A model generated the notes under the pieces. The model saw only the letters and a list, made by a program, of their open reading frames with translations, ran no database searches and was not told where the DNA came from. A stretch of DNA of 64,000 nucleotides from positions 1 to 64,000 of the forward strand of contig CAYPJU010000016.1 of assembly GCA_964411125.1 (NCBI GenBank). Direction: 5' to 3'. Position numbers and translations under genes: made by a program. Positions 1 to 8,300 of this stretch are shown piece by piece (the first letter of the stretch is position 1; each line of letters starts with the position of its first letter). Origin of the DNA: JBFIHF01 sp964411125 (GTDB lineage: Bacteria > Myxococcota_A > Bradymonadia > Bradymonadales > Bradymonadaceae).

Positions 1-3
1 GTT

Positions 4-45
4 CCAAGGATGCAATCCTTGGTGGGGTGTGGGGCAAAGCCCCAC
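4..45. repeat. Two adjacent perfect hairpins downstream of pfkA
   Basis: Two palindromes sit side by side: CCAAGGAT-GCA-ATCCTTGG (4-22) and GTGGGGC-AAA-GCCCCAC (29-45). They lie 25 bases beyond the stop codon of the leftward phosphofructokinase gene, so they could end its transcript, but no T-run follows on the minus strand. They may instead belong to a dispersed palindromic repeat family. The window edge cuts off further context. Confidence 0.6.
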
Positions 46-69
46 GGTGTTCAGCCTCGTGGGACGCGC

Positions 70-1149
70 TCACCGCGCTTTCGGTACGCCGAACGACATT
101 CCGACCGCTTCGGACGCCACGATCAGCGGGGAGTCGAGGGGGACGCAGCGCGTCTTGTTCGCGACCTCTTCGAGGGGCACGGAGGTCAGGTCGCCGTCCT
201 GCAGCGCGACCATGCGGTTCCATGCGCCGTCGCCGACCAACTGCGCCGCATGGACCCCGTACTTCGTGGCGAGGATCCGGTCGGACGCGGTAGGGGTGCC
301 GCCGCGCTGGATGTGGCCGAGGACGGTCGTGCGGACCTCCGAGCCGACGCGGTCGGTCAGTTGGTGCTCGACGAATTTGCCGATGCCACCGAGGCGAATC
401 GGGTCGGGGCTGTCGGCAATCGTCTCGCGCACGACCACCTCTCCGCCCTTCGGTTTGGCGCCCTCCGCGACGACGATGATCGTGAACTTCTGACGCTCGT
501 CGCGCTCGTTGCAGACGCGGACGACCTCGTCGATGTCGAACGGGATCTCGGGGATCAGCACGATGTCGGCCCCGCCGGCAAGCGCGGACTCGACGGCGAT
601 CCACCCGGCGTAGCGCCCCATCGTCTCGAGGATCATGATGCGCTCGTGGCTCTGCCCGGTCGTCTGCAGACGGTCGATCGCCTCGGTCGCGACGGCGACG
701 GCGGTGTCGAATCCGAAGGTGCGGTCGGTCGCCATCAGATCGTTGTCGATCGTCTTGGGGACGCCGACGAACCGCATCCCTTTGCCCGTCATGGCGTGCG
801 CGATCGACATCGTGCCGTCGCCACCGATCACCACGATCCCGTCGAGTTCTTGCTCGCGGTAGTACTCGGCGACGCGGTCGGAAACGTCGGCGCCGTTCGC
901 ACCGAAGTAGTTCAGCGGGTTCGCCTTGTTGTGGGTCCCGAGGATCGTCCCGCCCAGCGCGAGTATCCCGCTGACGTCGCGGTAGCTCAGCGTTCGCGCG
1001 CGCCGCTCGATCAGGCCCAGGAAACCGTCTTCGAAGCCGATGACCTCCGCACCGTGCTGGAGCATGAGCGACTTCGCCGTCGCCCGAATCACCGCGTTGA
1101 GGCCGGAGCAGTCGCCGCCCCCCGTCAAGATGCCGATTCGCATGGTCAT
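70..1149 (-). CDS. pfkA: 6-phosphofructokinase
   Basis: This 359-residue protein phosphorylates fructose 6-phosphate to fructose 1,6-bisphosphate in glycolysis. The N-terminus has the family GILTGGGDCSGLN motif, followed by GGDGT (about 109-113), PKTIDND (131-137, catalytic Asp about 135) and METMGR-type sugar-phosphate contacts (LETMGRYAGW). The glycine in GGDGT (position 104 in E. coli numbering) is typical of ATP-dependent enzymes. The lysine in PKTIDND (position 124) is typical of PPi-dependent ones, so the phosphoryl donor is not settled by sequence. The start at 1149 forms an ATGA overlap with the stop of the upstream gene, which indicates translational coupling; a second ATG lies two codons later. 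It is the last gene of a three-gene minus-strand operon. Confidence 0.95.
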   Translation of the reverse strand: MTMRIGILTGGGDCSGLNAVIRATAKSLMLQHGAEVIGFEDGFLGLIERRARTLSYRDVSGILALGGTILGTHNKANPLNYFGANGADVSDRVAEYYREQELDGIVVIGGDGTMSIAHAMTGKGMRFVGVPKTIDNDLMATDRTFGFDTAVAVATEAIDRLQTTGQSHERIMILETMGRYAGWIAVESALAGGADIVLIPEIPFDIDEVVRVCNERDERQKFTIIVVAEGAKPKGGEVVVRETIADSPDPIRLGGIGKFVEHQLTDRVGSEVRTTVLGHIQRGGTPTASDRILATKYGVHAAQLVGDGAWNRMVALQDGDLTSVPLEEVANKTRCVPLDSPLIVASEAVGMSFGVPKAR

Positions 1150-2162
1150 ATGCCGTAGATGATGTTCTTGGTCCCGAGGCTTTCGCACACTTTGCGCATC
1201 GCGTCGACGTCCTGCCGCCTCACCACGAACTTGCGGTCTTTGAAGACGCGGTACCCGAACTGACGCCGCGCTGCATCGTACGACTTCAGCTCCTGCGCGG
1301 TGAGTCGCTCGGAGGCGAGGGTCGCGAAGGGGTCGTTGTTGCGCTGTTCGGACACGTCGACCGCGGCGATGTCGAACCCGAAGGTCGCGACGAACCCCCC
1401 GCCGTCGACGATGCCCCTCAGCGGTTCCGGGCAGCCGGTCACCTCGTCCCAGATCGGTCCGACCACCCCCTTGCTGACCCGCTCGGGCTCGAGCCCGTGG
1501 AGAGAGGCGAGCTTCACGAAGGTGAACTCCGCGTCGAGCGAGGTGAAGCGGTACACCGACCCGCGAAAGTGCTCGGAATGCCGCGCGACGTCGCGCCCGT
1601 CGACGCTCACCGCCGCGTCGGGGCCGAGGTTCTCCGCCATGTCGATCGTGTAGCGGACGAAGAGGCCCGAGACGTCGAGCTTGTCGAGGACGACGTGGAA
1701 CTCCGCCCGCCCGGCACTTCGATCGATGCGTCGTAGCGCCACCTCCATGTCGCCCAGCGTCGCCAACTGCGTCTTCGCGATCTCGCTGTAGTAGGCATGC
1801 TTGAGAAGCTGCTTCGCCCAGATCGACTCGGGCTTCGCCGCCGACTTTCGTTCGAGCTCGTCGCGGCGCCCGAGCTGAGCGAGCTGCTCCTCGGCGATGG
1901 TGACGTCGGTCTGGACGCGGGTCCAGTCGCGGTAGGCCGGCAGGCCGCTGCGACGGTCGACCTGCAGGTCGTCGTACAGGCCGCGATGAACCTCCGGGGA
2001 CATCGCCGCGATCTGCGACGCGAGCCGACGCGAGTCGGGGTAGAAGCTGTTGAGCCGCGCCGCGCGCAGCGCCTTGCGCAGTCGGTCGACGTAGCGCGCC
2101 GCCTCGGCCCCCGTCAGGGCCTTCGTCGGTACGGTCGAGCCGGGGAGGAGCTCGTCGGTCAT
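1146..2162 (-). CDS. Hypothetical protein, middle gene of the pfkA operon
   Basis: The 338-residue product is not recognised. It has no signal peptide or membrane segment, so it is probably cytoplasmic. The first half is helical and charged (residues about 15-130, with runs such as RLRKALRAARL). The second half is mixed, with beta-like stretches such as AEFHVVLDKLDVSGLFVRYTIDM. It starts three bases after the stop of the coiled-coil gene (2166-3272) and overlaps pfkA by four bases, so the three genes are almost certainly one transcript. A link to glycolytic control is only an inference from that coupling. Confidence 0.75.
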   Translation of the reverse strand: MTDELLPGSTVPTKALTGAEAARYVDRLRKALRAARLNSFYPDSRRLASQIAAMSPEVHRGLYDDLQVDRRSGLPAYRDWTRVQTDVTIAEEQLAQLGRRDELERKSAAKPESIWAKQLLKHAYYSEIAKTQLATLGDMEVALRRIDRSAGRAEFHVVLDKLDVSGLFVRYTIDMAENLGPDAAVSVDGRDVARHSEHFRGSVYRFTSLDAEFTFVKLASLHGLEPERVSKGVVGPIWDEVTGCPEPLRGIVDGGGFVATFGFDIAAVDVSEQRNNDPFATLASERLTAQELKSYDAARRQFGYRVFKDRKFVVRRQDVDAMRKVCESLGTKNIIYGI

Positions 2163-2165
2163 CGC

Positions 2166-3272
2166 CTAGGACTCGGAGCGAGAGGTCGCCGTGACCACGA
2201 CGTGTTCTTCGGAGCGGACCTCGAGGTCGAGCTGCACCTCGTCGGCGAGCGCGTCGATCTTGCGGGCGAGCGCCGACGAGAGGGCGCGCTCGGTCTGAAG
2301 CTCGTCGAGGATCTCGTTTCGAGCCTGGTTCTCGCGCAACACCTTCTCGGTCTCCTCGTCGTAGAGCTCGAGGTCCTCGATCATCGTGTCGACGTTCTGC
2401 CGGAAGTACTGCTGCGTCTCGGCGACGAACCGCGTCGTGTGGTTGATGCTCTCGGTCATCGCGTCGAGCGACTGCTTGAGCTCCAGCATCACCATCGACG
2501 CGTCCGCGGCTGCGCCGATCGCCTGAATCTGCCCGGCGACGAGGTCCATCTTTTCGCTCGCCGCGGTCACGTAACGCGTGATGTCGGACTGCAGGTTCGC
2601 GATGGTGTCGGTGAGGGTGCGGGTGTTCCGCCGCAGCTTGGCGAGCCGCTCTTCGGACGAGGAGTAGAGCTTCAGCCGGGTGGTGTGCTCTGCGAGCCGC
2701 CGCCGGCACAGGTCGAGGTCGCGCTGCAGCTCGCGTTCGGCCGCCGACGAGGGTTCCGCGCCCGCGATGTCGTGCTCGATCTGGTCCTTCAAGAGCCGCA
2801 GGTCCATCACGTACTCGCCGGCGACCTCTTCGTTTTGCGCCGACTGCACGATCTTGGTGTTGAGGCGGTCGATCTCGTCGAAGAGATCACTCTTTGCCGC
2901 CTCGAGTCGATCCGCGAACTCCGCCGCTTCCTTGAGTCGGATGGAGCTAACCTCGAACTGGCGTCGGAGCAGATCCTCGATCGACTGGGCGGACGGGGTG
3001 GACTTCTTGTTCCACGGGAGCCACGAGAACCAGCCGCCACCGCCCTTCTCCCTGCTGTTCCGCATCGAGTCGGAGATGTCTCGAAGCCGGCGCATCTCCT
3101 CGGAGAGCGCATCGCGCAGCTCGGCGGTACGGCCGCGCAGGCCGTTGAGCTCGCCGACCCGATCGTTCTGGCGCCGTCGCTCGCTCTGGATCGTGTCCTC
3201 GAGCTCGCGCAGGCTGATACGATCACCCGCGTAGACGATCTCGCGGTCAAGGATGTCGCGTCGGCTGCTCAT
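2166..3272 (-). CDS. Coiled-coil cytoplasmic protein of unknown function
   Basis: The 368-residue protein is dominated by long charged helices with heptad character (about 20-75, 100-240 and 270-350), interrupted near residues 77-90 by a Gly/Trp-rich turn (GGGGWFSWLPWN). There is no signal peptide. The shape suggests an elongated scaffold or cytoskeleton-like protein, but no family is recognised. The start at 3272 is supported by a GAGGA ribosome site five bases upstream. It heads the operon with the unknown gene at 1146-2162 and pfkA. Confidence 0.8.
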   Translation of the reverse strand: MSSRRDILDREIVYAGDRISLRELEDTIQSERRRQNDRVGELNGLRGRTAELRDALSEEMRRLRDISDSMRNSREKGGGGWFSWLPWNKKSTPSAQSIEDLLRRQFEVSSIRLKEAAEFADRLEAAKSDLFDEIDRLNTKIVQSAQNEEVAGEYVMDLRLLKDQIEHDIAGAEPSSAAERELQRDLDLCRRRLAEHTTRLKLYSSSEERLAKLRRNTRTLTDTIANLQSDITRYVTAASEKMDLVAGQIQAIGAAADASMVMLELKQSLDAMTESINHTTRFVAETQQYFRQNVDTMIEDLELYDEETEKVLRENQARNEILDELQTERALSSALARKIDALADEVQLDLEVRSEEHVVVTATSRSES

Positions 3273-3503
3273 GAGTCCTCGTTTTACCACACCCGCGTCG
3301 AACGGGTCGACGAACTCCCGTGGAAACTGGAACGCCAGAGCGGATCTCGCACGTCGGCAACGCTGCCGCATGCGCCGCCGTGGACGAAAACCCTCCGCAA
3401 TCAGGGTGTTGCGCCGCAGCTTGAGGCGCAGTGCCAGTTTGCTAGTCTCTCGACCGTCGACGACGGGCTCTCTTCGGGCCCGTTTTGCATAGAGGGTACC
3501 GAG

Positions 3504-5012
3504 ATGAGGAAAACTTCCGCAGGGTGGCTTCTGTTGGCCTTCTGCCTGGCCGCGCCGGCATCCGTCGTAGCCGAGCCGAACGAAACGCCGTTGATCCTGA
3601 CACAGTCGGGAATCGCGATCGACGTCGCCGAGGCGGACTTTCGACCGGAGTCGAAACGCTGGAGCTACCATGTCAGTACGGTCGAGCAGCAGGCTGTCGA
3701 CCTGCTGGTGAGAGTTCACGACGACGCGCCGATCGAGATTGGACTGCATACCTTTTTCGGGCTGCAATGCCGGCAATGGTACACGTCGGTCAAGGGATTG
3801 AAGTTGGTCGCCGACGACCAGCGCCGAATCTATCCGAGGTCGTTTCGTAAGGTCTTCGGCACGAGTTCCGAAGGCGTCGACGTTCGGATGTCGTGCCTCG
3901 ACATCCGGCGACCCGACGGGGACTACGTCTTGCTGACCTTCGCAGGACTCCCGCAAGACCGCTCTCTCGACGGCGAGGTGGGCGGGATGATGTCGAAGAT
4001 CGCGAAGGGGGACCATTCCCTCGTCAGCGCACGAGTGAGCGCTCGAAAGGGGCTGGTCACGCCGACAGTGGTCCGCCCGGACCGCAACGGGAAGCTTCGC
4101 CTGCCCATGCACGGAAACGTGTTGCAGACATCGGTCGACGAGGAGTGGTCCGCATTGTCGTACGTCACCTTCGGCGCCCAGGAAGACCGGGTGTGGCGGC
4201 TGAAGGATGGCAAACCACCCATGACCGTCGTCTTCATCGTCGCCGACCCCCTCCTCGTCCCCGACGGGAAGAGCCAGCGGGAAGCCGCGCTCGACGAGCA
4301 CGAAAAGTCCGAGAAGTACCGCGACCCGAAGACCACGACGCGACTGAAGGAGGCCCCCGAAGGGTGGTCGACCGCCGTGGGCGTGCGAGAGTTCGGAGGC
4401 CTGAAGAGTTTTTCGATGCAGGGGTTGTCCCCCGATCGGAAGCAACTCCTCCGGGTCTTCCTCAGCGTCGACGCCTCGATGAGCGACAAGGACGGAATCG
4501 CGGCCGTCGTCGACGTCGCGGAACGCTGGCGGACCTCGTTGGTCGGGGTCGATACGCGGCGACTGGAGCTTCGCAAGCCCGTGACCCGCCTCGCGCAAAC
4601 CGGTCTCGAACTTCCGATCGACAAGTTCCAGTGGAAGACCAAAACCTTCGGCAAGCGCTTCGGAACCGACGTCCTCGAGCTCAAGAACGGGAAGGAACGC
4701 GGGGAGGTCACTCTCTCTACACTGAAGTTTTCCGGTGGCTGCCGAGCCCTGATGAAATCGGTCACCGGCGCAGACACCGAATCGCACGAAATGTTTGGGG
4801 GCTGGGACGTGAGCACGAAGGTGCGGGACGGAGAGAACAGAGCGTGGATCGCGTGCCGAAAGATCGGCGCCGACGGCCCGCTCCTCGTCGCCGAGATCGA
4901 CTACTCGAAGAGCATGGAGCGCTTCGCCGCGCCCCTCGTTCTCGCGATCGCCACCGCAAACACCTCGAAAGTGCGGGTGTCCGCGACCAAAGCCCCGCCC
5001 TGGGCGCGGTGA
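3504..5012 (+). CDS. Exported protein, paralogue of the next gene
   Basis: The 502-residue product begins with a clear Sec signal peptide (MRKTSAGWLLLAFCLAAPASVVA, cleavage about residue 23). The mature part holds repeated modules that open with an L-T-QSGIAIDV or AQTGLELPI type strand (near residues 33 and 370). The same signature (GVAIEV, GLAAEV) opens modules in the following gene at 5049-7271, so the two are diverged paralogues. No enzyme motif is visible. The start is chosen for the signal peptide and a GAGGG site upstream; the longer open frame to the left is antisense to other genes. Its location is probably periplasm or outer surface. Confidence 0.85.
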   Translation: MRKTSAGWLLLAFCLAAPASVVAEPNETPLILTQSGIAIDVAEADFRPESKRWSYHVSTVEQQAVDLLVRVHDDAPIEIGLHTFFGLQCRQWYTSVKGLKLVADDQRRIYPRSFRKVFGTSSEGVDVRMSCLDIRRPDGDYVLLTFAGLPQDRSLDGEVGGMMSKIAKGDHSLVSARVSARKGLVTPTVVRPDRNGKLRLPMHGNVLQTSVDEEWSALSYVTFGAQEDRVWRLKDGKPPMTVVFIVADPLLVPDGKSQREAALDEHEKSEKYRDPKTTTRLKEAPEGWSTAVGVREFGGLKSFSMQGLSPDRKQLLRVFLSVDASMSDKDGIAAVVDVAERWRTSLVGVDTRRLELRKPVTRLAQTGLELPIDKFQWKTKTFGKRFGTDVLELKNGKERGEVTLSTLKFSGGCRALMKSVTGADTESHEMFGGWDVSTKVRDGENRAWIACRKIGADGPLLVAEIDYSKSMERFAAPLVLAIATANTSKVRVSATKAPPWAR

Positions 5013-5048
5013 GTCAAAGGGGCTGTAGCACGCCCCCGGAGAGAAACG

Positions 5049-7271
5049 ATGAATCCTACTACCGACTGGATGCGGCTGGTGCTCGCTCTGTGCATCGCGA
5101 TCGCAGCGTCGCCCGCCGCGGCGCAGCAACCTGGCGCGCAGCAGGCAACGAAGCAACAGGTGATGTTGCCGAACACCGGAGTCGCCATCGAGGTGGACTC
5201 CACGTGGGCTCACCGGATCGAACCGATTCCCCCGATCGGCTCCTTCGATGCGCTGGTGCACATGGATGAGCACGAACAGGTTCTGGTGTTGATGACGAAG
5301 ACCAAGGCGATGTCCTGCGACTACTTCGCCGGTGAGATCGAGAAAGAGGGGGCCACGGAAGTTCCAGCCGGGACCGGGGACTGGATCCCCTCGGAGTTCG
5401 ACCGCGTCTGGCGGATGCCCCCGAGCGCGCAGGGAGATCTGTGGTTCGGGTGCGAAACCGTCTGGTTCGGAAAGGCGTTCCTCTCGTTGGTCACGATGGT
5501 CTTGCCCGGGCAGTATGCCGACAGCGGCGCTGTTTCCCGTCGGATCTTGGCGGACATTCTCGGCGCCGACCGCGGCCTCATGCGGCTCGTCGGGACCCCC
5601 GGAGAGCCGGCGGACGGATTCGTCAGCCGAGAACGGAACGGCAAGCTCTCCCTGCCGAACCTGAAGCTCGAAGTACCGGTCTCGACCGGGCGAGGCGACG
5701 CCTGGTCGGCGATACGATGGCGGGGCGGCACGTATTTCTCGGACCAGATCTGGCGCGCCCGACCCGGCACCGCGCCCATTCGACTCGAGATATCCGTCAT
5801 CCCGCCCCACGTCGAGGCGGGCCAGACCCGTCGCCAGGCGGCGTTCGGCTTGCTCGAAGCGTACGAGGACTCGCGGAAGACACGGTTCGAGAAAGCGACC
5901 TGGATGCCCGGCGGTTGGTCGCCCTGGGTGGCAAACGAGATCGTCGCCGAGATGCAGGTCCTCACGACGGAGCGTCTCAGCGCCGATCGAGAGAACGTCG
6001 TTCGACTGCAGCTTCATGCAGCGAAAGACGTCAACCCGCGGCGAGCCGAGACAGCGTTCGCAGACTTTGCCGAACAGGCGGGCAAGGCGATGGACGAGAA
6101 ACACGCCGAGATGCGCCCGCAGATTCAGACCGTTCGTCTCGGACAGACCGGGCTCGCCGCCGAGGTGGACACCAAGCGGTGGACGTATTCTTCAACCAAC
6201 AAGAACGGCCGGGGGTACGACATATTCGTGCTGAAGGGAGTGAAGGAAGAGACGCGGGTCGTGGTCGAATCCGAACAGGTGAAGGGGACGTGCAACGAGG
6301 AGCTTCGCGGCCTGGTCCGAAACTCCGACGGACGATACGAGTTGCCGGAGGTCGCGCCACCGTTCGAGACGTGGCCCGACACGGTGGTCGACCTCCACAA
6401 CGGGCTCTACCTGGCGTGCCATCAACCGAGGGCCGGCGGTCCGATGGTGTTCGTCACGGCCCCCGCAGATTCCTGGCATCTGGAAGCGATTCGTGACCTC
6501 ACCCGACGACTGCTGCGGGCCGACGCGAGTGGGCTCCGAGCCTCCATCGTGCGTAAGAAACCGGCGGAGTCTACCACCGCCGCTCCGAAGCCGGGCCCTG
6601 CGACGGGCGGACACACGTCGACACTGCAACAGATGCGGGATGCAATAGAGCCCCAGGACCCACCGTCTTCTGCCGCGAGTGCATCCACCCCGGGCGAATC
6701 GCGCAGTCGAACAAGCATCGATTCGCGAGCAGAAGAGAATAGAGCCGACCCCGTCGAATGGGGCCCGGGCCTGCGCATCAAGACCGCAGCATTCACCGCG
6801 ATCAGCTACGACGACGAAGTCTGGCTCTTCGGCGCGAACGCGGACGTCTTCTTCGGCGCCCGCGAGAAGCCGGGGCTCGTCGGTTCACTGCACGCCCACA
6901 GCGCAATCGGCGGGAGGGTCTCTCCATTGCTCGATCTCGCGGCGTCCGGCGGTGTCGGGCTCAGCATGGAGAATCTGGACGCTTATGCCACGGCCCGGCT
7001 GGGGCTCGACTGGATCGCGTCCGACGAGTCCTCCCTGGAAGTTCCACTCTCCCCCTATGCGGGGCCTCAGGCGGGCTTTCTCTTCGCCAGCAACCGTCGA
7101 CGCAGCTTCGGGCTCGGGATCAATGCCGCGTATCTGTTTCGCCTCGACGGGCGCCGAACGGTGCTGCTCGAACCGAGCCTGATGCTCGGCAAGTTTCTCA
7201 TCGGAGGGTCGGGCCGACTCTACGACGACGGCCACCAGGCGGCGGGGTTGAAAGTCGGGGTCGCGTTCTGA
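5049..7271 (+). CDS. Exported two-module protein with C-terminal beta-barrel-like domain
   Basis: The 740-residue product has a signal peptide ending near residue 25 (SPAAAQQ). Two related modules begin with LPNTGVAIEVDSTW (about 39) and RLGQTGLAAEVDTKRW (about 361). A Thr/Pro/Ser-rich linker (about 505-570) leads to a C-terminal domain from about 575 with alternating hydrophobic strands (WGPGLRIKTAAFTAISY onward) and a terminal phenylalanine, as in small outer-membrane barrels. It follows the paralogue 3504-5012 by 36 bases in the same direction. An outer-membrane or periplasmic structural role is inferred; no catalytic motif is seen. Confidence 0.85.
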   Translation: MNPTTDWMRLVLALCIAIAASPAAAQQPGAQQATKQQVMLPNTGVAIEVDSTWAHRIEPIPPIGSFDALVHMDEHEQVLVLMTKTKAMSCDYFAGEIEKEGATEVPAGTGDWIPSEFDRVWRMPPSAQGDLWFGCETVWFGKAFLSLVTMVLPGQYADSGAVSRRILADILGADRGLMRLVGTPGEPADGFVSRERNGKLSLPNLKLEVPVSTGRGDAWSAIRWRGGTYFSDQIWRARPGTAPIRLEISVIPPHVEAGQTRRQAAFGLLEAYEDSRKTRFEKATWMPGGWSPWVANEIVAEMQVLTTERLSADRENVVRLQLHAAKDVNPRRAETAFADFAEQAGKAMDEKHAEMRPQIQTVRLGQTGLAAEVDTKRWTYSSTNKNGRGYDIFVLKGVKEETRVVVESEQVKGTCNEELRGLVRNSDGRYELPEVAPPFETWPDTVVDLHNGLYLACHQPRAGGPMVFVTAPADSWHLEAIRDLTRRLLRADASGLRASIVRKKPAESTTAAPKPGPATGGHTSTLQQMRDAIEPQDPPSSAASASTPGESRSRTSIDSRAEENRADPVEWGPGLRIKTAAFTAISYDDEVWLFGANADVFFGAREKPGLVGSLHAHSAIGGRVSPLLDLAASGGVGLSMENLDAYATARLGLDWIASDESSLEVPLSPYAGPQAGFLFASNRRRSFGLGINAAYLFRLDGRRTVLLEPSLMLGKFLIGGSGRLYDDGHQAAGLKVGVAF

Positions 7272-7290
7272 GCCGTCCGAGGACGCGAGC

Positions 7291-7320
7291 AAAGAAAAGG
7301 CCGCCATCTGGTGGCGGCCC
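7291..7320 (-). terminator. Rho-independent terminator of the ferredoxin/SRPBCC transcript
   Basis: An 8-bp stem GGCCGCCA/TGGCGGCC (7299-7306 and 7312-7319, five-base loop) is followed on the minus strand by TTTTCTTT. This is a good leftward terminator 24 bases past the SRPBCC stop codon. On the plus strand the hairpin has no T-run, so rightward termination is weaker. Confidence 0.85.
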
Positions 7321-7343
7321 GTCCCACGGCGTCTCCCCGCGGC

Positions 7344-7874
7344 TCAGTCTTTCTTCGAGAGATACTTCTCGGCGCCGCGGTTCACTTCCTTCAGGTTCGG
7401 CGTGATCATCTTCACGACGAACTTTTCGACCGCATCGCCGACTTTGCCCGCGACCAGCCGCGGCACGCCGGGGATCTTCGACGCATCGACGCGCAGATCG
7501 CCGGTGATGTGCACCTCGGTCTGGTCGCCCTTCTCGGTATAGGTCGTGCGACCGCTGCAGGAGATGGCGTCCTGGAGGAACCCGACCTCCATGTCCCAGT
7601 CGACACAACCTTTGTCGTCGTGCCACTCGGCGGTGTCGGTCCAACGCAACATCTCGGGTTTGATGAACTTCGACGCCATCGCGGGAATGTCCTCGTCGGC
7701 GGCGTACCAGATGTTCACGATGTGAACGTCTTCGCCATCGCGCTCGTAGCTGGTCTGCTCGATGTCTTTGACCGTCGGCAGATAAGGCAACAGCTCGACC
7801 AGGTGGTCGCGGAAGGTCTCGTAGACCTCGGGCTGCGGATGCTTGATGGTGTCCCGGATGTCGATCTTAGCCAT
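7344..7874 (-). CDS. SRPBCC/START-fold protein
   Basis: The 176-residue protein starts with a helical stretch (IKHPQPEVYETFRDHLVELLPYLPTV as read in the frame) and continues as alternating strands ending in a long C-terminal helix. This is the layout of the SRPBCC (Bet v1-like, polyketide cyclase or lipid-transport) fold, which usually binds hydrophobic ligands. There is no signal peptide, so it is probably cytoplasmic. It begins nine bases after the ferredoxin gene and shares its terminator, so the two are co-transcribed. The ligand is unknown, and the fold call rests on pattern rather than on a search. Confidence 0.7.
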   Translation of the reverse strand: MAKIDIRDTIKHPQPEVYETFRDHLVELLPYLPTVKDIEQTSYERDGEDVHIVNIWYAADEDIPAMASKFIKPEMLRWTDTAEWHDDKGCVDWDMEVGFLQDAISCSGRTTYTEKGDQTEVHITGDLRVDASKIPGVPRLVAGKVGDAVEKFVVKMITPNLKEVNRGAEKYLSKKD

Positions 7875-7883
7875 CGTTCGGCC

Positions 7884-8174
7884 TCATTCGTCGAAGAAGT
7901 TCGCGTTGATCTCGATGTAATTGCGCCACTCTTCCGGCGTGTCGTCTTCCTCGAAGATCGCCTCGACCGGACACTCCGGCTCGCACGCACCGCAGTCGAT
8001 GCAGATGTCCGGATGGATGTAGAGCATGATGTTTTCCAGCGCGGGATCGTCCGCGTCGCGCATCGCCTGGATCTCTTCGAGCGGAAGCGGTCCGTGGATG
8101 CAGTCGACCGGACACACTTCGACACAGGAGGTGTCGCAGGTCCCTTTGCATGGTTCGGCAATGATGAACGCCAT
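7884..8174 (-). CDS. Ferredoxin, 7Fe/8Fe type
   Basis: The 96-residue protein has the first cluster cysteines at 9, 13, 17, 21 and 25 (SCVEVCPVDC) and a second cluster motif CIDCGACEPECP. Both resemble Azotobacter-type ferredoxin I, which carries a [3Fe-4S] and a [4Fe-4S] cluster. Between the motifs is an extra acidic stretch of about 20 residues (LPLEEIQAMRDADDPALENI) that the Azotobacter protein lacks. The C-terminus IEINANFFDE also matches the family. It acts as a low-potential electron carrier in the cytoplasm. The partner is unknown; the co-transcribed neighbour is an SRPBCC protein. Confidence 0.93.
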   Translation of the reverse strand: MAFIIAEPCKGTCDTSCVEVCPVDCIHGPLPLEEIQAMRDADDPALENIMLYIHPDICIDCGACEPECPVEAIFEEDDTPEEWRNYIEINANFFDE

Positions 8175-8300
8175 TTCCGTACTCCTTGGTTCTGACGGAG
8201 GGGTCGCGCCCCACGCACGTTATTCAGCAAACGGCCCCGATTGGCAAGCCCTTCCCCGCGGCACGCCCCAAACCGATGGTTCTGCGCGCCATCTCCGCCG

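Noticed and set aside
1797..3503. Plus-strand extension of the exported protein at 3504
   Set aside because: It crosses the coiled-coil gene antisense; the signal peptide fixes the start at 3504.
2166..6104. Minus-strand frame of over 1300 codons running upstream of the coiled-coil gene
   Set aside because: Only the part below 3272 has protein-like composition; the upstream part is antisense to two well-supported exported proteins with signal peptides.
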